Assembly: GCA_037693485.1 (NCBI GenBank)
Contig: CM075346.1
Span: 95,710,501 to 95,774,500 of the forward strand
Length of the DNA: 64,000 nt
Reading direction: 5' to 3'
Source of the DNA: Kitagawia praeruptora
Taxonomy: Eukaryota > Streptophyta > Magnoliopsida > Apiales > Apiaceae
In this document: piece by piece, positions 22,129 through 35,478 of the stretch
Position numbering within the stretch: position 1 is the first letter of the stretch
How the letters are laid out: every line of letters starts with the position of its first letter
Notes under the pieces: generated by a model
The model's database searches: none
Told to the model about the DNA's origin: nothing
Seen by the model: the letters and a program-made list of their open reading frames with translations, nothing else
Made by a program: the position numbers and the translations under genes

Positions 22129-22310
22129 TGTTAACCACAGCCCTTAGGGCTATGGTTAAGATGTTATGTTGTAGTTTTTAATTGGCTAAGAGTTGTGCCC
22201 CACTTGCAAAAAAGTATGTGCCCCCATGCATTCACATAAATCATCCAATAAAAAACCACCACATGGCAAAAATTAATTCTTAAACATAGCCCTAAGGGCT
22301 GTTGTTAACA
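22129..22310. mobile_element. MITE with 30-bp inverted ends
   Basis: 182 bp. The left arm TGTTAACCACAGCCCTTAGG matches the reverse complement of the right arm with few changes, and each arm holds the inner palindrome AGCCCTTAGGGCT. I see no target duplication, so I assign no superfamily. Confidence 0.75.
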
Positions 22311-23123
22311 GGACCCATAATAATTTGTTGTTTTTTACTTCAACAAATCAGAAATGTCCATAAATAAATGCTTTTTCTACTCCATTATGAAAACATCATG
22401 ACTCATCTTTTTTCTGTAGATTATACCGTGCTTGAATTTGCTACTTCTACCAGCTATAAAGTCCAAGCATCATTTGCAGTTACAAGAGTGAGAATTATAA
22501 AATCACACTTTTTTAAGTCTACTACTTCAACTAGTTAAAAGTTGAAGCACTAGTTGTATTACAAACTGTGCAAATTTATTACTGCTACTATTTTTTACAG
22601 TGCTGTAATTTTTAATTAGTCATCTGCAGATCTGCTGTATCAAATCCAGAATTCAGGATGCGCCGTATTTTAAAAAAATATTAAAAGATTTGTTAATATA
22701 ATTACATGACACATGTATATATCAAGATCAAATTTGTTAATACAATATTAATATTTTATTTATCACAAAATAGACCCCACTCATATAAAAAAAGTGAGAG
22801 TTTGGTTTTGGTCAATCACATTTGATGTGCTCTCCATGCACACATCTGATGTGCTTACATGGTACCCAAAAACAAAGTTACTTTCACACTAAAATTCTAA
22901 ACATTTATTAATCCCCTCCTATATTTTTTTTTCATTTTTCTTTTATATCTTATCACACGATTTTTACAAAATTATCAATTAATTATTTTTTTACCAATTT
23001 AAAATAATTTAATGACACAAAATTAGCATATTCAACATTTTCGCGGGAAGAAAGACAAGCTTTTTGATTGGTAAAGGACAAAGGAAAGCTTCCTTTCTCC
23101 CATCCAAAACGGTCTCTATCCAA

Positions 23124-23128
<5 letters not shown>

Positions 23129-23154
<26 letters not shown>
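23129..23154 (+). promoter_or_regulatory. (TC)13 pyrimidine tract upstream of the LRR gene
   Basis: Thirteen TC units 330 bp before the start codon, where plant genes often have a CT-rich leader or core-promoter Y patch. Its placement is suggestive only. Confidence 0.45.
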
Positions 23155-23159
<5 letters not shown>

Positions 23160-23485
23160 ATATACATGCACAATAGAGACACAAACAGTTGGTAAGTTTC
23201 TTTGCTACTTTCACGATATATCATATCCAACTCATTTCGACGACGTCAATGACGGTTTCATATTCATATCGTATTTGTCTCTATTCCACATTAATACTAC
23301 TACTACTACCTCTACTTCTATTATATACTTACAAAACCCATATTTTGTACACACATAAAAAGTTTAAAGTTTTTTTCTTTCTTCAAGAACTCATCAAGAT
23401 TTGATCTTTTGGGTGTTGTGAGTGGGAGAGAAGTGGGGTTTTGGATTAAAGATTTGATCTTTTAGGGTTTGTGAATTGGGGATTA

Positions 23486-26400
23486 ATGGATGATTTGAAT
23501 TTGGGGGGTTTGAGTGGGGGAAAGAAGGGGGTTGATGAGATTGGGGGTGGTTTGGATGGTGGGGTAGAGGAAAGATTGGATTTTGATGGTGGGGTTGGGG
23601 GAAAATTGGATTTCGGTGATGGGGTTGGAGAAAGATTGGATTTTGGTGGTGGGTTTCAGGAAAGATTGGATTTTGATGGTGGGATTGGGGAAAGATTGGA
23701 TTTTGATGCTTTGAATTCGGGTAGTGTGAGTGGGAAAGAGAAGGGGGTTGATGAAACTGGGGGTGATTTTGATGGTGGGGTTCGTGAAAGATTGGATTTC
23801 GGTGCTTCGAATTCAGGTAGTTTGAGTGGGAAAGAGAAGGGGGTTGATGAAACTGGGGGTGATTTTGATGGTGGGGTTCGTGAAAGATTGGATTTCGGTG
23901 TTTCGAATTCAGGTAGTTTGAGTGGGAAAGAGAAGGGGGTTGATAAAATTGGGGATGATTTTGATGGTGGGGTTCGTGAAAGATTAGATTTTGAGGCTTC
24001 GAATTCAGGTAGTTTGAGTGGAAAAAAGAAGGGGGTTGATGACATTGGGGGTGATTTGATCGGTGGGGTTTGTGAAAGATTGGATTTTGATACTTCGAAT
24101 TCGTGTGATTTGAGTGGGAGGAAGAGGGGGATTGATGAAATTGGGGGTGGTTTGGATGGTGGGGTTTGTGGGAAGAGGAGAGTTGGAGTGTTTGATAGAA
24201 TTTATGGGGGATTGAAAGCTGGTAAAGAAGTGTTTGAAAAGGGGAATGAGGTTGAGAATCTGTTTTTGGGTGATCTGGAGAGGAATGAGGTTGATGGTGT
24301 GATGGAATTGGAGAAAGTGAGGGAGAGATTTTGTGGTTTGGAAGGGGAGAAAGAGATTAGTTTTGATCTTAACGTTTCAGTTTCTGGTGGGGCGGAATTT
24401 GTAGGAAGTTCTGTAGGTGTTGAAGAGAATGCTGGAGTAACTGACAAGGAATGTGTGGAAGTTGTTAACATCTCGTCAGATGATGAAGAGGAAGAGCTAG
24501 TTGTAGGGAAAGATTTAAAAGGAAAGGGGAAAATGATTGAGAATGAGGCCATTCTTGGAATTAATTTAGGTCTTGATCTTGCTCTTGATTTTAAGAAAAT
24601 TAACGAGGTAAATCAAGCTGCTGGTGGAAGTATGAGTGGTAGTAGCAGATACACTAAAGAGGAGAAGGGGAAGGCAATAGATGTACAGCCTTGGATGCCA
24701 CTCGGTGGAGATTCAACGGATTTTGATTTGCTTTATGCTTTGGAGCATATGATGGATCCTGTTCCAGAATTTGATTTGGAGCTACCTGAATTATTTCAGA
24801 AGAATGAACTTGGTGTCGGAGATTTAGAATATTTAAATTGGCAACAACATGTTGAATTAAGTTTGCAGAGGGAACAGGAGGCCCGAGAACTAGAAATGAG
24901 GATTGCACAAAATGCTAGAGAAATAGAAAGAAGGGAAGAGTTGGCAAGGATTGCCGAGGATCTCCATCAAAGGGAAATTGAACACAGGAAACGTGCTCAT
25001 CGTCGATTTGCACGTCCTTTAGAAGAGGATGGGTACAGAGGGTCTTTAGAGAAAAATCAGAATCTAGCATTAAAAGCACTGCACATGCACATTCACGGAG
25101 AGCAAAAGCCAAGGCGGAGTGAACAACCATTGATAAGATGGAAACCTTCTGAAAATCGTGAAAATAATGTCGCAAAGCATTTTGTCCCTTCATTGCTCGA
25201 TCTTTCTTTGAATGGCCTTGCTAATAATGCTGAAATGGTCGTGTCACTTGAAGGAGTGCCTTACTTACTGAAGCAAAGACTAAGTAATTTGCTTTGTGAT
25301 TCCAGGAAAATGAATATCAGGGTTTTGGATCTCTTTGTAAGAGATTCTCCCGAAGAGATACGTATAAAAGATGCTTCCTGGATTACAGAGAACCAATTCA
25401 GAAGGTCTTTTGGGAACTTTTCCCCACAAAATTTGAAGGTACGAACAACTGTTTAATAATTTTGGTATTTGAACGGGAGAAGATGAAGTCTAAACTCTAC
25501 AGTTACATCTGCACCTTTAAACTAACAAATTTTGTTTTCTTGTATGACCTATAAGATACAATGTATGTCTAATAAGTTAATCACTTAAGCACAAAGTTGA
25601 CATTTTCTCCGCAGCTTTCTGCAGAAACAATGTTAGACATTTTGCTAAGTTCCTGCAACTTGTACAGTGCGTGTGTAATGGAATTTTTGTTTTGCATCTA
25701 TAGCTATTGAACAACTAAACTTTATTCTATTAATCAGGGTAGATACAGTATTTGGTAATCAAGTTTCCTACTGACATGAAATAGTTTCAGGTTCTGCTAT
25801 GAATTTCAAAAAAATTACAGCCTTGTTTTACTAGTGGCACGTAAAAGCTATAATACCTAATTTCTGTCTTAATTGGTTTTAATTGTTAATTATAGAATTT
25901 AATTGGCCTTTTTTTCGTAGGTTTTCCAGTTGGACCTGGGCGGTCAATGCGTCTCTGATGACATAATAGCTGAAACCTTATCTCGCTCTTCGAGGAGCTT
26001 GCCTGGTTTAGGTATCATATCACTGAGGGGTGCATGTCGTTTATCAGACGAGGGCTTGAAAGTCCTTGTTAAGTTGGCGCCTGCACTATGTTCAATAAAT
26101 TTGGGCGAGTGTTCCCTCCTCACCCACGTTGGCATTAATTATATAGCTGATGCTCTGGGAAACAGTTTGAGAGAGCTCTTTATAGATAATTGCAGCAGAG
26201 TAGATGCTAAAAATATGGCATCAGCAGTCGCGAAGTTTAAACATTTGGAAGTTTTATCAGTAGCAGGGATCCCAGATTTATTTGATGGGGTTATCGGTGA
26301 TATTATCACTGCATGTGGCAGAAATATTAAGGATCTTGATCTGGCAGATTGCGAGTAAGTTTATTTGACTTCATTTTTTAGGAGCTGCTGATTAAATATG

Positions 26401-29400
26401 TTTCCTTCAGCACTGTAACATTTTTTTTCGCACTATGATGCAGGAGATTGACTGACTTTTCTTTGATGATCATTGGTCAAAATTGTTCGGACTTGTGTGC
26501 CCTTAACATTGTTAACCTGCACAGCTCAACTGATGTGGGATTATATTATCTTGCCAATGGTTGTAAATCAATTCGAAGCCTCAAACTTGGTCGCAATAAA
26601 TTCAGGTTTATCTCCCTATTACTCACGATTTCTTGATTTTTCACATAAATTTATGTCCAAAAAAGTTGATTATAGTTTACAATGATATGCTTCGTGATTA
26701 TATGATGGTGAAAGCAAACAAAATGATGAAAGTCTTTTATCGTATTTGTTATTAGGTTTTATATTTGTACTGATAAGCTATGTTACTCGGACTCTTCATT
26801 TTACCTTGGAGTATCGGTGTCGGACACTCGACACTCGATACTCGGACATGGACACTCGGACTTGGACACTTATTTTAAGCCAAAAACATGTACATTTTTC
26901 AAAATGTTGCCGAGTCTGATACTTGGACACGTACCCATGTCGGACACTTATAGCCGAGTCTGAGTAACATAGCTGATAAGAAAAGATGTGAATTTTAGCA
27001 ATTGTGGTGGTTTAGGAAAGTCTTATTAGTTTAGAATAGGTATTATGATTTTATAGGTATTTCAAGGTATATTTAGTCGTATTACTTTCCAAGCTAGGCT
27101 AGTTAATTTTCCATATAAGCATGGTAACACCCCCCCTTCCCACAAGCTGCACATGGAATCATTTATTGACTATTGAAAATTCTCTCTTTTTATGGGCTGC
27201 TATCCATTACATTTTTTACCCTTTCTTGGTTGGGAAACATTTTGTAACCTCTTAACTATTGTCCTTCATCATTATGTTCTTGGCTTATTCAATGCATTAT
27301 TTTTCATGAAGTCTTGATTAGTATCTTAGTAAATTATAGGTGGCTTGTAGTCACAGAACACGTCAAATTGCAACAATTTTTAAAATGCTCCTATATAGAG
27401 GTTCTGTAGGATGCAAAATTTGCACAGTCAATGGGTTTGCAAGTTTAGATATTTGATTGTGAGAATTCATGATGTATCTCTATAATCATACAATGTCGCT
27501 TCTCTATATATCTCTGCAATCTGATGATTCATCAATGCATGGCAGTGATGAAGCTATCGCTAATTTCATTGAGACAGCAGGAAGGTCTCTAGAGGAACTC
27601 TCACTGAATCATGTTAGACAGGTATGTTTTAGTATGAAACTACGAATTACGAAATATGTCTATCTGAAATGTAAAAAAAAGATTTGTGAAATATGTATTG
27701 TGTTGCAACTGCATTCTATACAGAGGTGGCTCTGAAATTGTACAAATACTGCAATGCTTTGTTTGCTGCTACGCACAAGACGTTTTATTTTACTAATTTT
27801 GAGATATATTTTTACTTATGTTTGTCGAATGCTTGTATAAACTTTTTGACATTTGTTTTTAGTATTACCTTAATTGCAAATACTAATGTTCTATGCAATT
27901 ATCTCTTCCTAAATTTGTTCAGATATTTGGATATGTTAAAATATGAATTGCATTAAGATAACAGCAAATAAATCGTAAAACAAACTCTGAATCACTAATG
28001 AACGGTACAAAAGAAATAATGGGCACTTCGGATTTGTTACAACTCATTCTTTTCAGTTTTCAAGTCATTTTTATGTTGAAATCCTTTTTAACAGAATTAA
28101 TAGTAAATATAATAGGTATCATATATTCTTAGTAAATACTAATTTAAAATAAGAATGGTAAATATTTACACTATCTATTCTTCATTTTTTATCCACCAAA
28201 ACTCATTTATGCTCTCTTTCATAAAAAAAAGTCGTTTAAGCTCAACAGAACATAGTCTTACTTGTACTCACTTTAGCACTGGAACTCTATTACAAGAAAC
28301 AACTTCTATTGAACAGGCATAACCTTAAACACAACTTGATTTGGTTACACTAATATAGTTAGGGAGATTTGAATCATGAATTCAAGATGACTACTAATAC
28401 CAACTATATAGTTATCTACTCATATAAAATACAACAATAAGAATCTAAGAATTACGAACTAATGTAAGAATTTCTGGATGCTACAAAAAGAGTTTAGCAT
28501 GTTCGAAATCAGATATTCTTTCCAAAACAATACTGACATTCCACAGAGGACTTAAATTTATAACTGAAGTATATATGACCAGAATACACCAAAGAAACTA
28601 CACACGCAGAGACAATTGAGTAAAACACAAACCCTTTCTCAAAAACATAAAAGAGTGAACTAATAAGTAATAACATATTCTAGTTTTGATTGAAACTGAG
28701 AATTTGCGAAGGACTCCGACGGGTTTCCAAAGCACCAAAAGTCACAAAAATATACTAGATATTGCAGAAGACATAAAGATTTTAGATTTCGGAATGATAA
28801 ATTAAATAAAACTACATGTCTTCTCTTTCCAAAACTAATATCAGTAATTCAGTACCAAGGATTTGCCCAACCTTGAGACTTCAAAGAACCATTAAAATCA
28901 GATCCCATAGTAAAAGAAACTAACATTGTTATAATATTTGATTCACCGATAATTGGTGTACATTTTTTATATTTTTTGTTATGGAAGGTAAACGAGGATA
29001 TTTAAAATCTAGGTACATATGGATTTGGGATACCGATTTTCATATAAATGATTAAAGTAATATAAGTACATGCTTATAGGTCTATATATGTATATATACT
29101 CAAGTGCGATTAGTACAAATAATGAAACATTGTTTTACATGAAACGCTTGACTTTCCATTACCTAAATTAGATAAAAATAGATTAGTCATCATAAAAATT
29201 TATTAGTATTTATGATATTCTAGATTAATAAATTAAAACTTAAATTAGTTATATTTCCATTTATATTTTTTATGGTGTTATAAATGTAGTACAGAAGAGG
29301 ATTGTTTTCCAATTGGCGAAAGCTAGTAGAAAAGTTTTTTTCCTCGTAAATTTTTTTCTAAAAGGAAAACTTTTCAACAAAAACCAAAGTTAAGAGACTG

Positions 29401-32400
29401 TAAAGTCTTCGGGAAGAGGAGCCAACAAAATATAAGAATTATTTTTTGAGGGTAAAAACGGAACATATGGCTAAGGGCAATGTTATTAAACACGCAATGC
29501 GTGCCAAAGCGCAAAGCCCTCCTAGAGCATAAGCGCAATGCGCAATGTGCAAAGCGCGTATTTATTGAAGACAAGTAATTATACATATATACATGGTATA
29601 CAGTGTAAAACATTATAAATTTATAGATAATAAGACATTTATAAGCAAAGCCAAATTATCATAAACGATAAAAGAACTAAATTTAACACACAAATTCAAT
29701 GTCTAATAATTTGAAGGCAAAGTAACGAAGAAATGCATAGCCAATTCAATATACTTCATTGTCATCTTCATATTCACACATTACACTAAAATTCCGAACA
29801 ACTATGTGCTTTTCACGTTGTATCTCGCATAAGTGATCGCTTATGTGCGCTTCCAAACACTTCTATGGATGGGCATTTTGTTCAACTATTCAAAAATCAA
29901 ATGCAGATATCTAAAATAATTATGTTCGTGTACTGAACTGATAAATACTATAATATATTGCTTCATGTACCAAACCGATAAAATATGGTTTTATCAAGTT
30001 CAGTGTCTGGAGAGGTATTTTTGGTATTTTGATATTCCGAAGTATCCGTTTACCCAAATAGTTATATTATACCTGTTAAATGTATATATTTTGTATTTTA
30101 TTTGAATCAGTACGTAACCCTAATGTCATGCACATCTTTTGTGTCTATTTGGTTGTTACCCACTTTGCACAATAGTCGTAAACGCCTCATTACCTCCTCT
30201 CGTCCAAATAGTTGTCATATGCGATTATAAGGACTTCAACTTCTTCATTAGATTCCTAGTTCCGGTTTCAATTAAAATATCTATCTTAGCTTTTGAAATT
30301 TGAGTTATGTAATTCTCCCTTTAATTTAATTTATTTATGTATGAAGTTGGGTTATTCGGATTTTTCTCTATCCAAACTAAATAAATAAGATGGTTTGGGT
30401 TCCGACCAAATATAATTTGGTTAGGTATTTAGTAATTCGATTTTGCATGTTTGGATATCCATAGACCATGCAATTTGAGTCTTGTACTTACGTGTTTCGT
30501 GTATTTGAAGTTTTGAACCCATGCAGGAACAGGCATTTTGTTCGTGTATCTAAAACCAAAACACGAACATGACATGGGAAAAACGAAATGGCACTAAAGT
30601 ACACAAGTTTCGTGTACAGTAAACAAAAGAAATAATGACAATAATACCCCATTTTTAAAGAATCTGAACGAAAATAACACTTATGGAAAAAGTGGCCAAA
30701 ACTACCCCATTGTTACGCATTTGGCAAGAGCATAATAAAAAAAAAGTTGATGTTACGCATTCCATGTGGACTTAACAAAAAAAAAACCCCTATTACGCAT
30801 TTGATAAGTGGGTAATTAATACAAAATTTTTTCCTATTACCCCTTTGGAGAATGCGTAATAGCTATTACCCATTCTCCAAATGCGTAATAGGAAAGTACT
30901 GTTTCACTTATTACCCCCTTTTTAAATGCGTAACTAGTATAAAACCTATTACCCCTTTTTCAAATGCGTAATAGTGGGGTATTTATGGCCCCCATCAACA
31001 TTTTGGGGTATTCCGGTTACATGGTACAACATTTTGGGGGTATTGTTGGCCAAAACCCTAAACAAAATGAAATGAAAAGTACATGAAACAAAATAAGATA
31101 TAACATTAATTGATATTTTATTGAGAGTTAAGTTATATGGAGACCACCATTTTTAGTGGAGACCGGAGACCATATATCAATTAAAACATTGAAAAAACTT
31201 ATTAATTGAAAATCATGTTCTATGAAAATCACTACTTCATTTATTTCATTGAAAATCATGAAAATCATATATGTTTTGCATGCAAATTTCATTAAAAACC
31301 TTGAAAATCATGTATGTTCTGCAAACAAATTAGTGCAGAACGTATTGTTCTCCAAAACATGTTCTGCTTGCAAATCATATATGATTTTTAAGATTTTGAT
31401 GAAATAATAATGTACATTGAACATTCTTTGCAAATATATATGTTTTGCAATGTTTTGAGTGCATTATATATATGGTCTCCACTCAAATGTTGGTCTCCAT
31501 AGAACTTAATTCATTTTATTGATATTACATATTAATAATTAATTAATTTACATATATCTAATAATGTCATATTAATTTTATTTTATAATGTTTCACTATT
31601 AACATCAAATAGTATATAAAATTTGATCTTATAATATACTAATGTATATATCATAAATTATATTTATATTTATATTAATTATTTGTGTCGTGTGTTTATT
31701 ATATTGTGTACCCAAAGGGTAAATGCAAACACTACACAACATTTCGAGGTGTACTTTTTTGTGTTTGTGTACTCAAAATGTAAATACAAACACTAGATTT
31801 TTTTGGTTTGGTATCCAAATATATGAATGCTCGCCCCTAAAGACGGGTTGCCCATCATGATGAGAATCTGAAATCAACTTTTTCTGCGAAGCTTGTTGAC
31901 TGTAGATAGGTTCAAAAGCAAGGCTTTGGTATACTATCACAAGTGCTTTTTAGGACACTTTGTAAATTAGTTGTGGTGTCCATATTTCTTGAATCCACAA
32001 ATGGAAGAAAAAGTCCTTGACTTCTGGTTTCCGTATTCATCAGAATTCAGAAGTACGTTAATAGGCTCATAGTGACCCTCAGTAGAATAAAAGCTTACAA
32101 ACTGGAAATAATATTATGCGGACTACACATCATTAATCAATATATTCAATGTGTCATGAAAATATTGCTCTGCAATGTACGAAGAATCCAACTTTCTTAG
32201 TTAGCTACTGATGTGAACATTTCTGGAATTGTTGTCCCAGATATTAGTTGTGACGCATCCTGTTACCAGTCATGCAACCTGAATACCTGATTATTTACAA
32301 CATCTGCTAGATCTCATGTGTTAGCTATTCATGTCAGGTTGGCCCATTCACTGCTCTGTCACTTGCTAAATTCTCACGAAAGATGTTGAGTTTGGATCTC

Positions 32401-33503
32401 TCATGGTGTCGGAAAGTAACAGATGAGGCACTGGGATTGATTGTGGATAGCTGCTGGTCACTGAAACTGCTCAAACTATTTGGATGTACACAGGTATCCT
32501 TATTTAATACAAATGTTATATTGATTTACTTACTTTATGCTGTCTTCAAGTTATACAGGTTTCAAATGAAGTTGACAAGTTTTTTACTTGATAAATATTT
32601 GTTTTAGCGATTCGATTCTTCCCTAGCACCATATGTTTAGAAGTAATCATGCATCCTCCATCTACTTCGAGGCAAGGCATCCTGCATTTGAAAATTATTT
32701 CATTTTACTAAAGTTAAAATTTATAATTGTGACACATGTCAACTAAAAGTAAAGAAGTTGGATCTTAGTTTATTTCGTAGGTTCATGCGAGAATCACTAA
32801 AATTGTGGTAGCAAATGATATGATTTACAATTGCATTCATTCCATATTACGAGATTCTATATTACGAGGTCAACTTCTACTTTCCTTTTACCTCTAGCAG
32901 CATTTAATGGATTGGTTTTGTTCAGTTTGTTTTTAAACATTTTTAGTATCTTTTACAGACGAGAGAGAGAGAGAGAGAGAGGGGAGGGAGAGAGAGAGGG
33001 AGAGGGAGAACTCTGAATTGTAAACTTGTCATTCCAATCCCCTGCTTTCCTCTTTAAAAATGGAAATCTTGCCCTTATATTAGTTAGAACTGGGAAAAGT
33101 AGTTCTGGCCAAGTCCCCCTATTTAGACTTTTGGCCCTTCATCTTTCTGAATCGAGATTGAAGAGAGTTGCTCTAAATTAAAGTTCCATGTTTCCAGAAA
33201 TACTGCATTAATCCGTTTTGCTGTCATTTTTTTTTTTTCTTTTCAAGACATCATTGGTCATGATTTACACTTGTAGCATCACATTAGATTATATGCGTCT
33301 CAAATGTAGAACTTTTTGGTTTTTAACAGATTACAAATGTATTTCTGGATGGCCACTCAAATTCGCTGGTGAAAATTATTGGGCAGAACATGACTTCTTT
33401 ACTGGAACGTGTGGCCATGCTTAACACCGAAGAAGTCTATTTGCGATACTCACCTCTGCCAATTCCTTGTAGATCTGAAAACTTGGACCACGGAGATGTT
33501 TGA
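23486..33503 (+). CDS. RAD7-like cysteine-type LRR protein (At2g06040-like), six exons
   Basis: Exons 23486-25438, 25921-26354, 26444-26605, 27546-27621, 32338-32493 and 33330-33503 join in frame to 984 residues. The start is the first ATG (MDDLNLGG); the frame is open just upstream without one. Residues about 1-230 are Gly/Asp-rich repeats. An acidic SUMO-interaction-like motif, VVNISSDDEEEE, lies near residue 326. A long charged coiled coil spans about 453-512 (QREQEARELEMRIAQNAREI). From about 560 there are cysteine-containing LRRs, for example LRGACRLSDEGLKVL, LDLADCERLTDFS and LDLSWCRKVTDEAL. Layout and wording match the Arabidopsis RNI-like protein At2g06040 and yeast/fission-yeast RAD7/Rhp7. 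A role as a nuclear ubiquitin-ligase or DNA-repair adaptor is an inference; there is no F-box. The fourth intron is 4.7 kb and carries repeats. Confidence 0.87.
23720..24180 (+). repeat. 96-bp coding tandem repeat (32 residues)
   Basis: Units start at 23720, 23816, 23912, 24008 and 24104; the last is truncated. Each encodes a variant of GSLSGKEKGVDETGGDFDGG followed by VRERLDF. Just upstream, 23570-23710, a shorter 13-residue unit around GERLDFDGG repeats about four times. All unit lengths are multiples of three, so the frame is kept. Confidence 0.93.
26778..26972. mobile_element. hAT-type MITE with 8-bp target duplication
   Basis: 195 bp. Ends CTATGTTACTCGGACTC and GAGTCTGAGTAACATAG are inverted repeats. 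CTGATAAG occurs immediately outside both ends (26770-26777 and 26973-26980), the 8-bp duplication expected of hAT elements. The inside is built of GGACACTCGGACTTGG-type words. It lies in an intron. Confidence 0.92.
30711..30973. repeat. Array of inverted TTACGCATT / AATGCGTAA words
   Basis: TTACGCATT occurs twice near the left and AATGCGTAA four times further right, often with TTTGG or CCAAA attached, so neighbouring words can pair into hairpins. Flanks carry GTGGCCAAAACTACCCC on the left and GGGGTATTTATGGCC on the right, which are themselves roughly inverted. No ORF. Confidence 0.75.
31128..31509. mobile_element. Inverted-repeat element with GGAGACC ends
   Basis: 382 bp. Left end TTAAGTTATATGGAGACCAC matches the reverse complement of the right end (TTAAGTTCTATGGAGACCAA). 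Inside are repeated TGAAAATCATG and ATGTTCTGC words. There is no coding capacity and I saw no clear target duplication. Confidence 0.75.
32961..33010. repeat. (GA)n microsatellite in intron
   Basis: An imperfect GA/GGGA purine tract in the last intron of the LRR gene. Confidence 0.9.
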
Positions 33504-35478
33504 AGTGGTTTTATAATGTGAAACTTGTCATCCACAATGAAGATAGCATGCAGAACAGCCCCATCGCACCTTTAGTAGATCAATAGGACACAACAATGCT
33601 TTAGTTTTGATTATAGCATCTTCTTATCGTACTAACCATAGTAAACATCCCTTGATAAGTTAGAGAATTTCACTTTTACAGGCTGATAATCCCATATTAA
33701 GTTTTAAATTATAATCAGTAATATTTGATACATAAAATTTGTGTTCCAACATTAGTGAACACCCCCTTGATAGGGGAGATTTTTTATAAATATATTTTTT
33801 TTCAATTTTACTGGCTGATAATGCCATTCTGAGTTATAAATGTATGACATATTCCGTGCCTCAAACTGTTATGGTGGAAGTTCCTTGGCGGCCATCAAAA
33901 TTTTTACATTGTGTGATTTTAAGAATCTCTTTACTGCTCTGTTCTAATTCTAAGCATCCTCGAGTTGCCTTGAAACCGAACTTTGAATGACAAGAAAGAA
34001 TGGAAAGCAAAACAAAAAGAGGCTGAAATTACACCTCCCAGCAATGTTCGGAAATTGAATCCTGCTATCACTAGAGAAGACTGAAGAGAAGCTTGTACAA
34101 TCCGCATTGCCTCCCAAAAACATATTCTCCCAACTCTCGTACCAAAAGAGTTAATGTTGACCTAGGCCATGCTTCAAGAACCGGGCTCGTGTCCCTTTCT
34201 CCATTAATGGTCATAAGTCGTGCCTGAAGACTTCCTCTACCATTCCAGTCTTTGCCAGAATAGTAGTCGGCTTAGATGCACAAGAGGAAACTCAATTAGC
34301 ACAGGAGTCGGCCCGGTTGAAGGAGGATGTAATTATAAAATTTCTCCCTACTTGATGAGACAGTAGGATCTATATTGTTAGGAGTATTTGTTACCTATGA
34401 GTTTTAAGGTTAAAGCTATATTAGGATCTCAAATATGTGTAACAGGAACTGATCAGTTTGTTGAGATTAGGCTCGGGAAGTTCATTGTAGTATCCTATAT
34501 TTTGCTTTCAATGTGCAATCATTTAGCAAGGGAAAAGAAAGATAAATGTTACTTTTTGTTTATCGACTCGGAAGCATATGTGCATCAGGCAGTGACCTTG
34601 GACTTGTCACTTGCTCATTAGTCATTCCTGTAGATTCTTGTTTGTCTGTTAAATATTAGTATTAATATGAAGTTATGCATTATTGAAATTTAATGTTTCC
34701 GAAAATTTAAAATAAATCCAAACCAAATCCAAAACTTAAAATCTGAACATGATTCATATGATTTATGCAAACTGAAATCTATATGCAAATGAGTTGATGA
34801 TTATCACGTATGTAGAAACAAAAACAATTACATAAATAATTGAAACCACAAATGATTAGGTTGATTAAACAAACATTTAAACTTAATTTATCGTCTCAAT
34901 TGAATATTGAGTCATAATTACCAACTGATTGGCTAATACAGGAAAAAAGTAAATAAAAAGAAAAGATCCAAGAATGAGATTATGTCGTATGAGGACGGCA
35001 TTAGATATATAATGTGTGTTCTACACTAACGTTGTGCTCCCGAGTTAGAATTTAATTCAAAACTCTTATCGTTTAGAAAAAAAATCTACTAAATTATAAA
35101 TGTGGGTCTGGCTTTGATTCAATCCAGTTGGAAGCGACAGGATGTGCAGTTGTGCACGGATTCGGATTATATTGTCATCCCTATCTGTAATCGGAATAAA
35201 TCACTGTAATATTTTATAACAAATATTCAAGGTTCAAAATGCTTCACAATTTGATTATTTGATTTGGTGATAATGGTATAATGGTGACTACTGTGAGCTC
35301 ATTCTATACAACTGTTAATCAGAAGTTACCACTAGCAGACTGAGCAATGTAGAGCAGTTGACAACATTTTATGGTACGTCACGTTTGTCATTCATGTTCA
35401 TGCTTACATGATAATGTGATTGAGATATGCGAAAAGTCGAAAATGTAAACATCTTGCATGACAGAGACTCTATGCAGC
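33504..35478. other. Convergent spacer with 3' UTR of the LRR gene
   Basis: The flanking genes are tail to tail. A diverged duplication (near 33640-33720 and 33750-33840) shares CTTGATA and GGCTGATAAT. I see no gene; the ORF near 34388 lacks support. Confidence 0.65.

Larger units (their letters stand above)
20541..23485. other. Spacer between the GPI-protein gene and the RAD7-like LRR gene
   Basis: It holds the 3' UTR of the first gene and the promoter and leader of the second. Two MITEs lie inside (21059-21444 and 22129-22310). No gene is seen in the rest. Confidence 0.7.
27622..32337 (+). other. Long intron of the RAD7-like LRR gene
   Basis: 4.7 kb, donor GTATGT, acceptor TGTCAG. It includes a GCGCAATGCGC-rich patch (29480-29565), a palindromic array (30711-30973) and an inverted-repeat element (31128-31509). 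Short ORFs in it have no recognisable product. Confidence 0.75.

Noticed and set aside
23656..24552. Ser/Pro-rich minus-strand ORFs
   Set aside because: Mirror images of the Gly/Asp repeat coding region on the plus strand.
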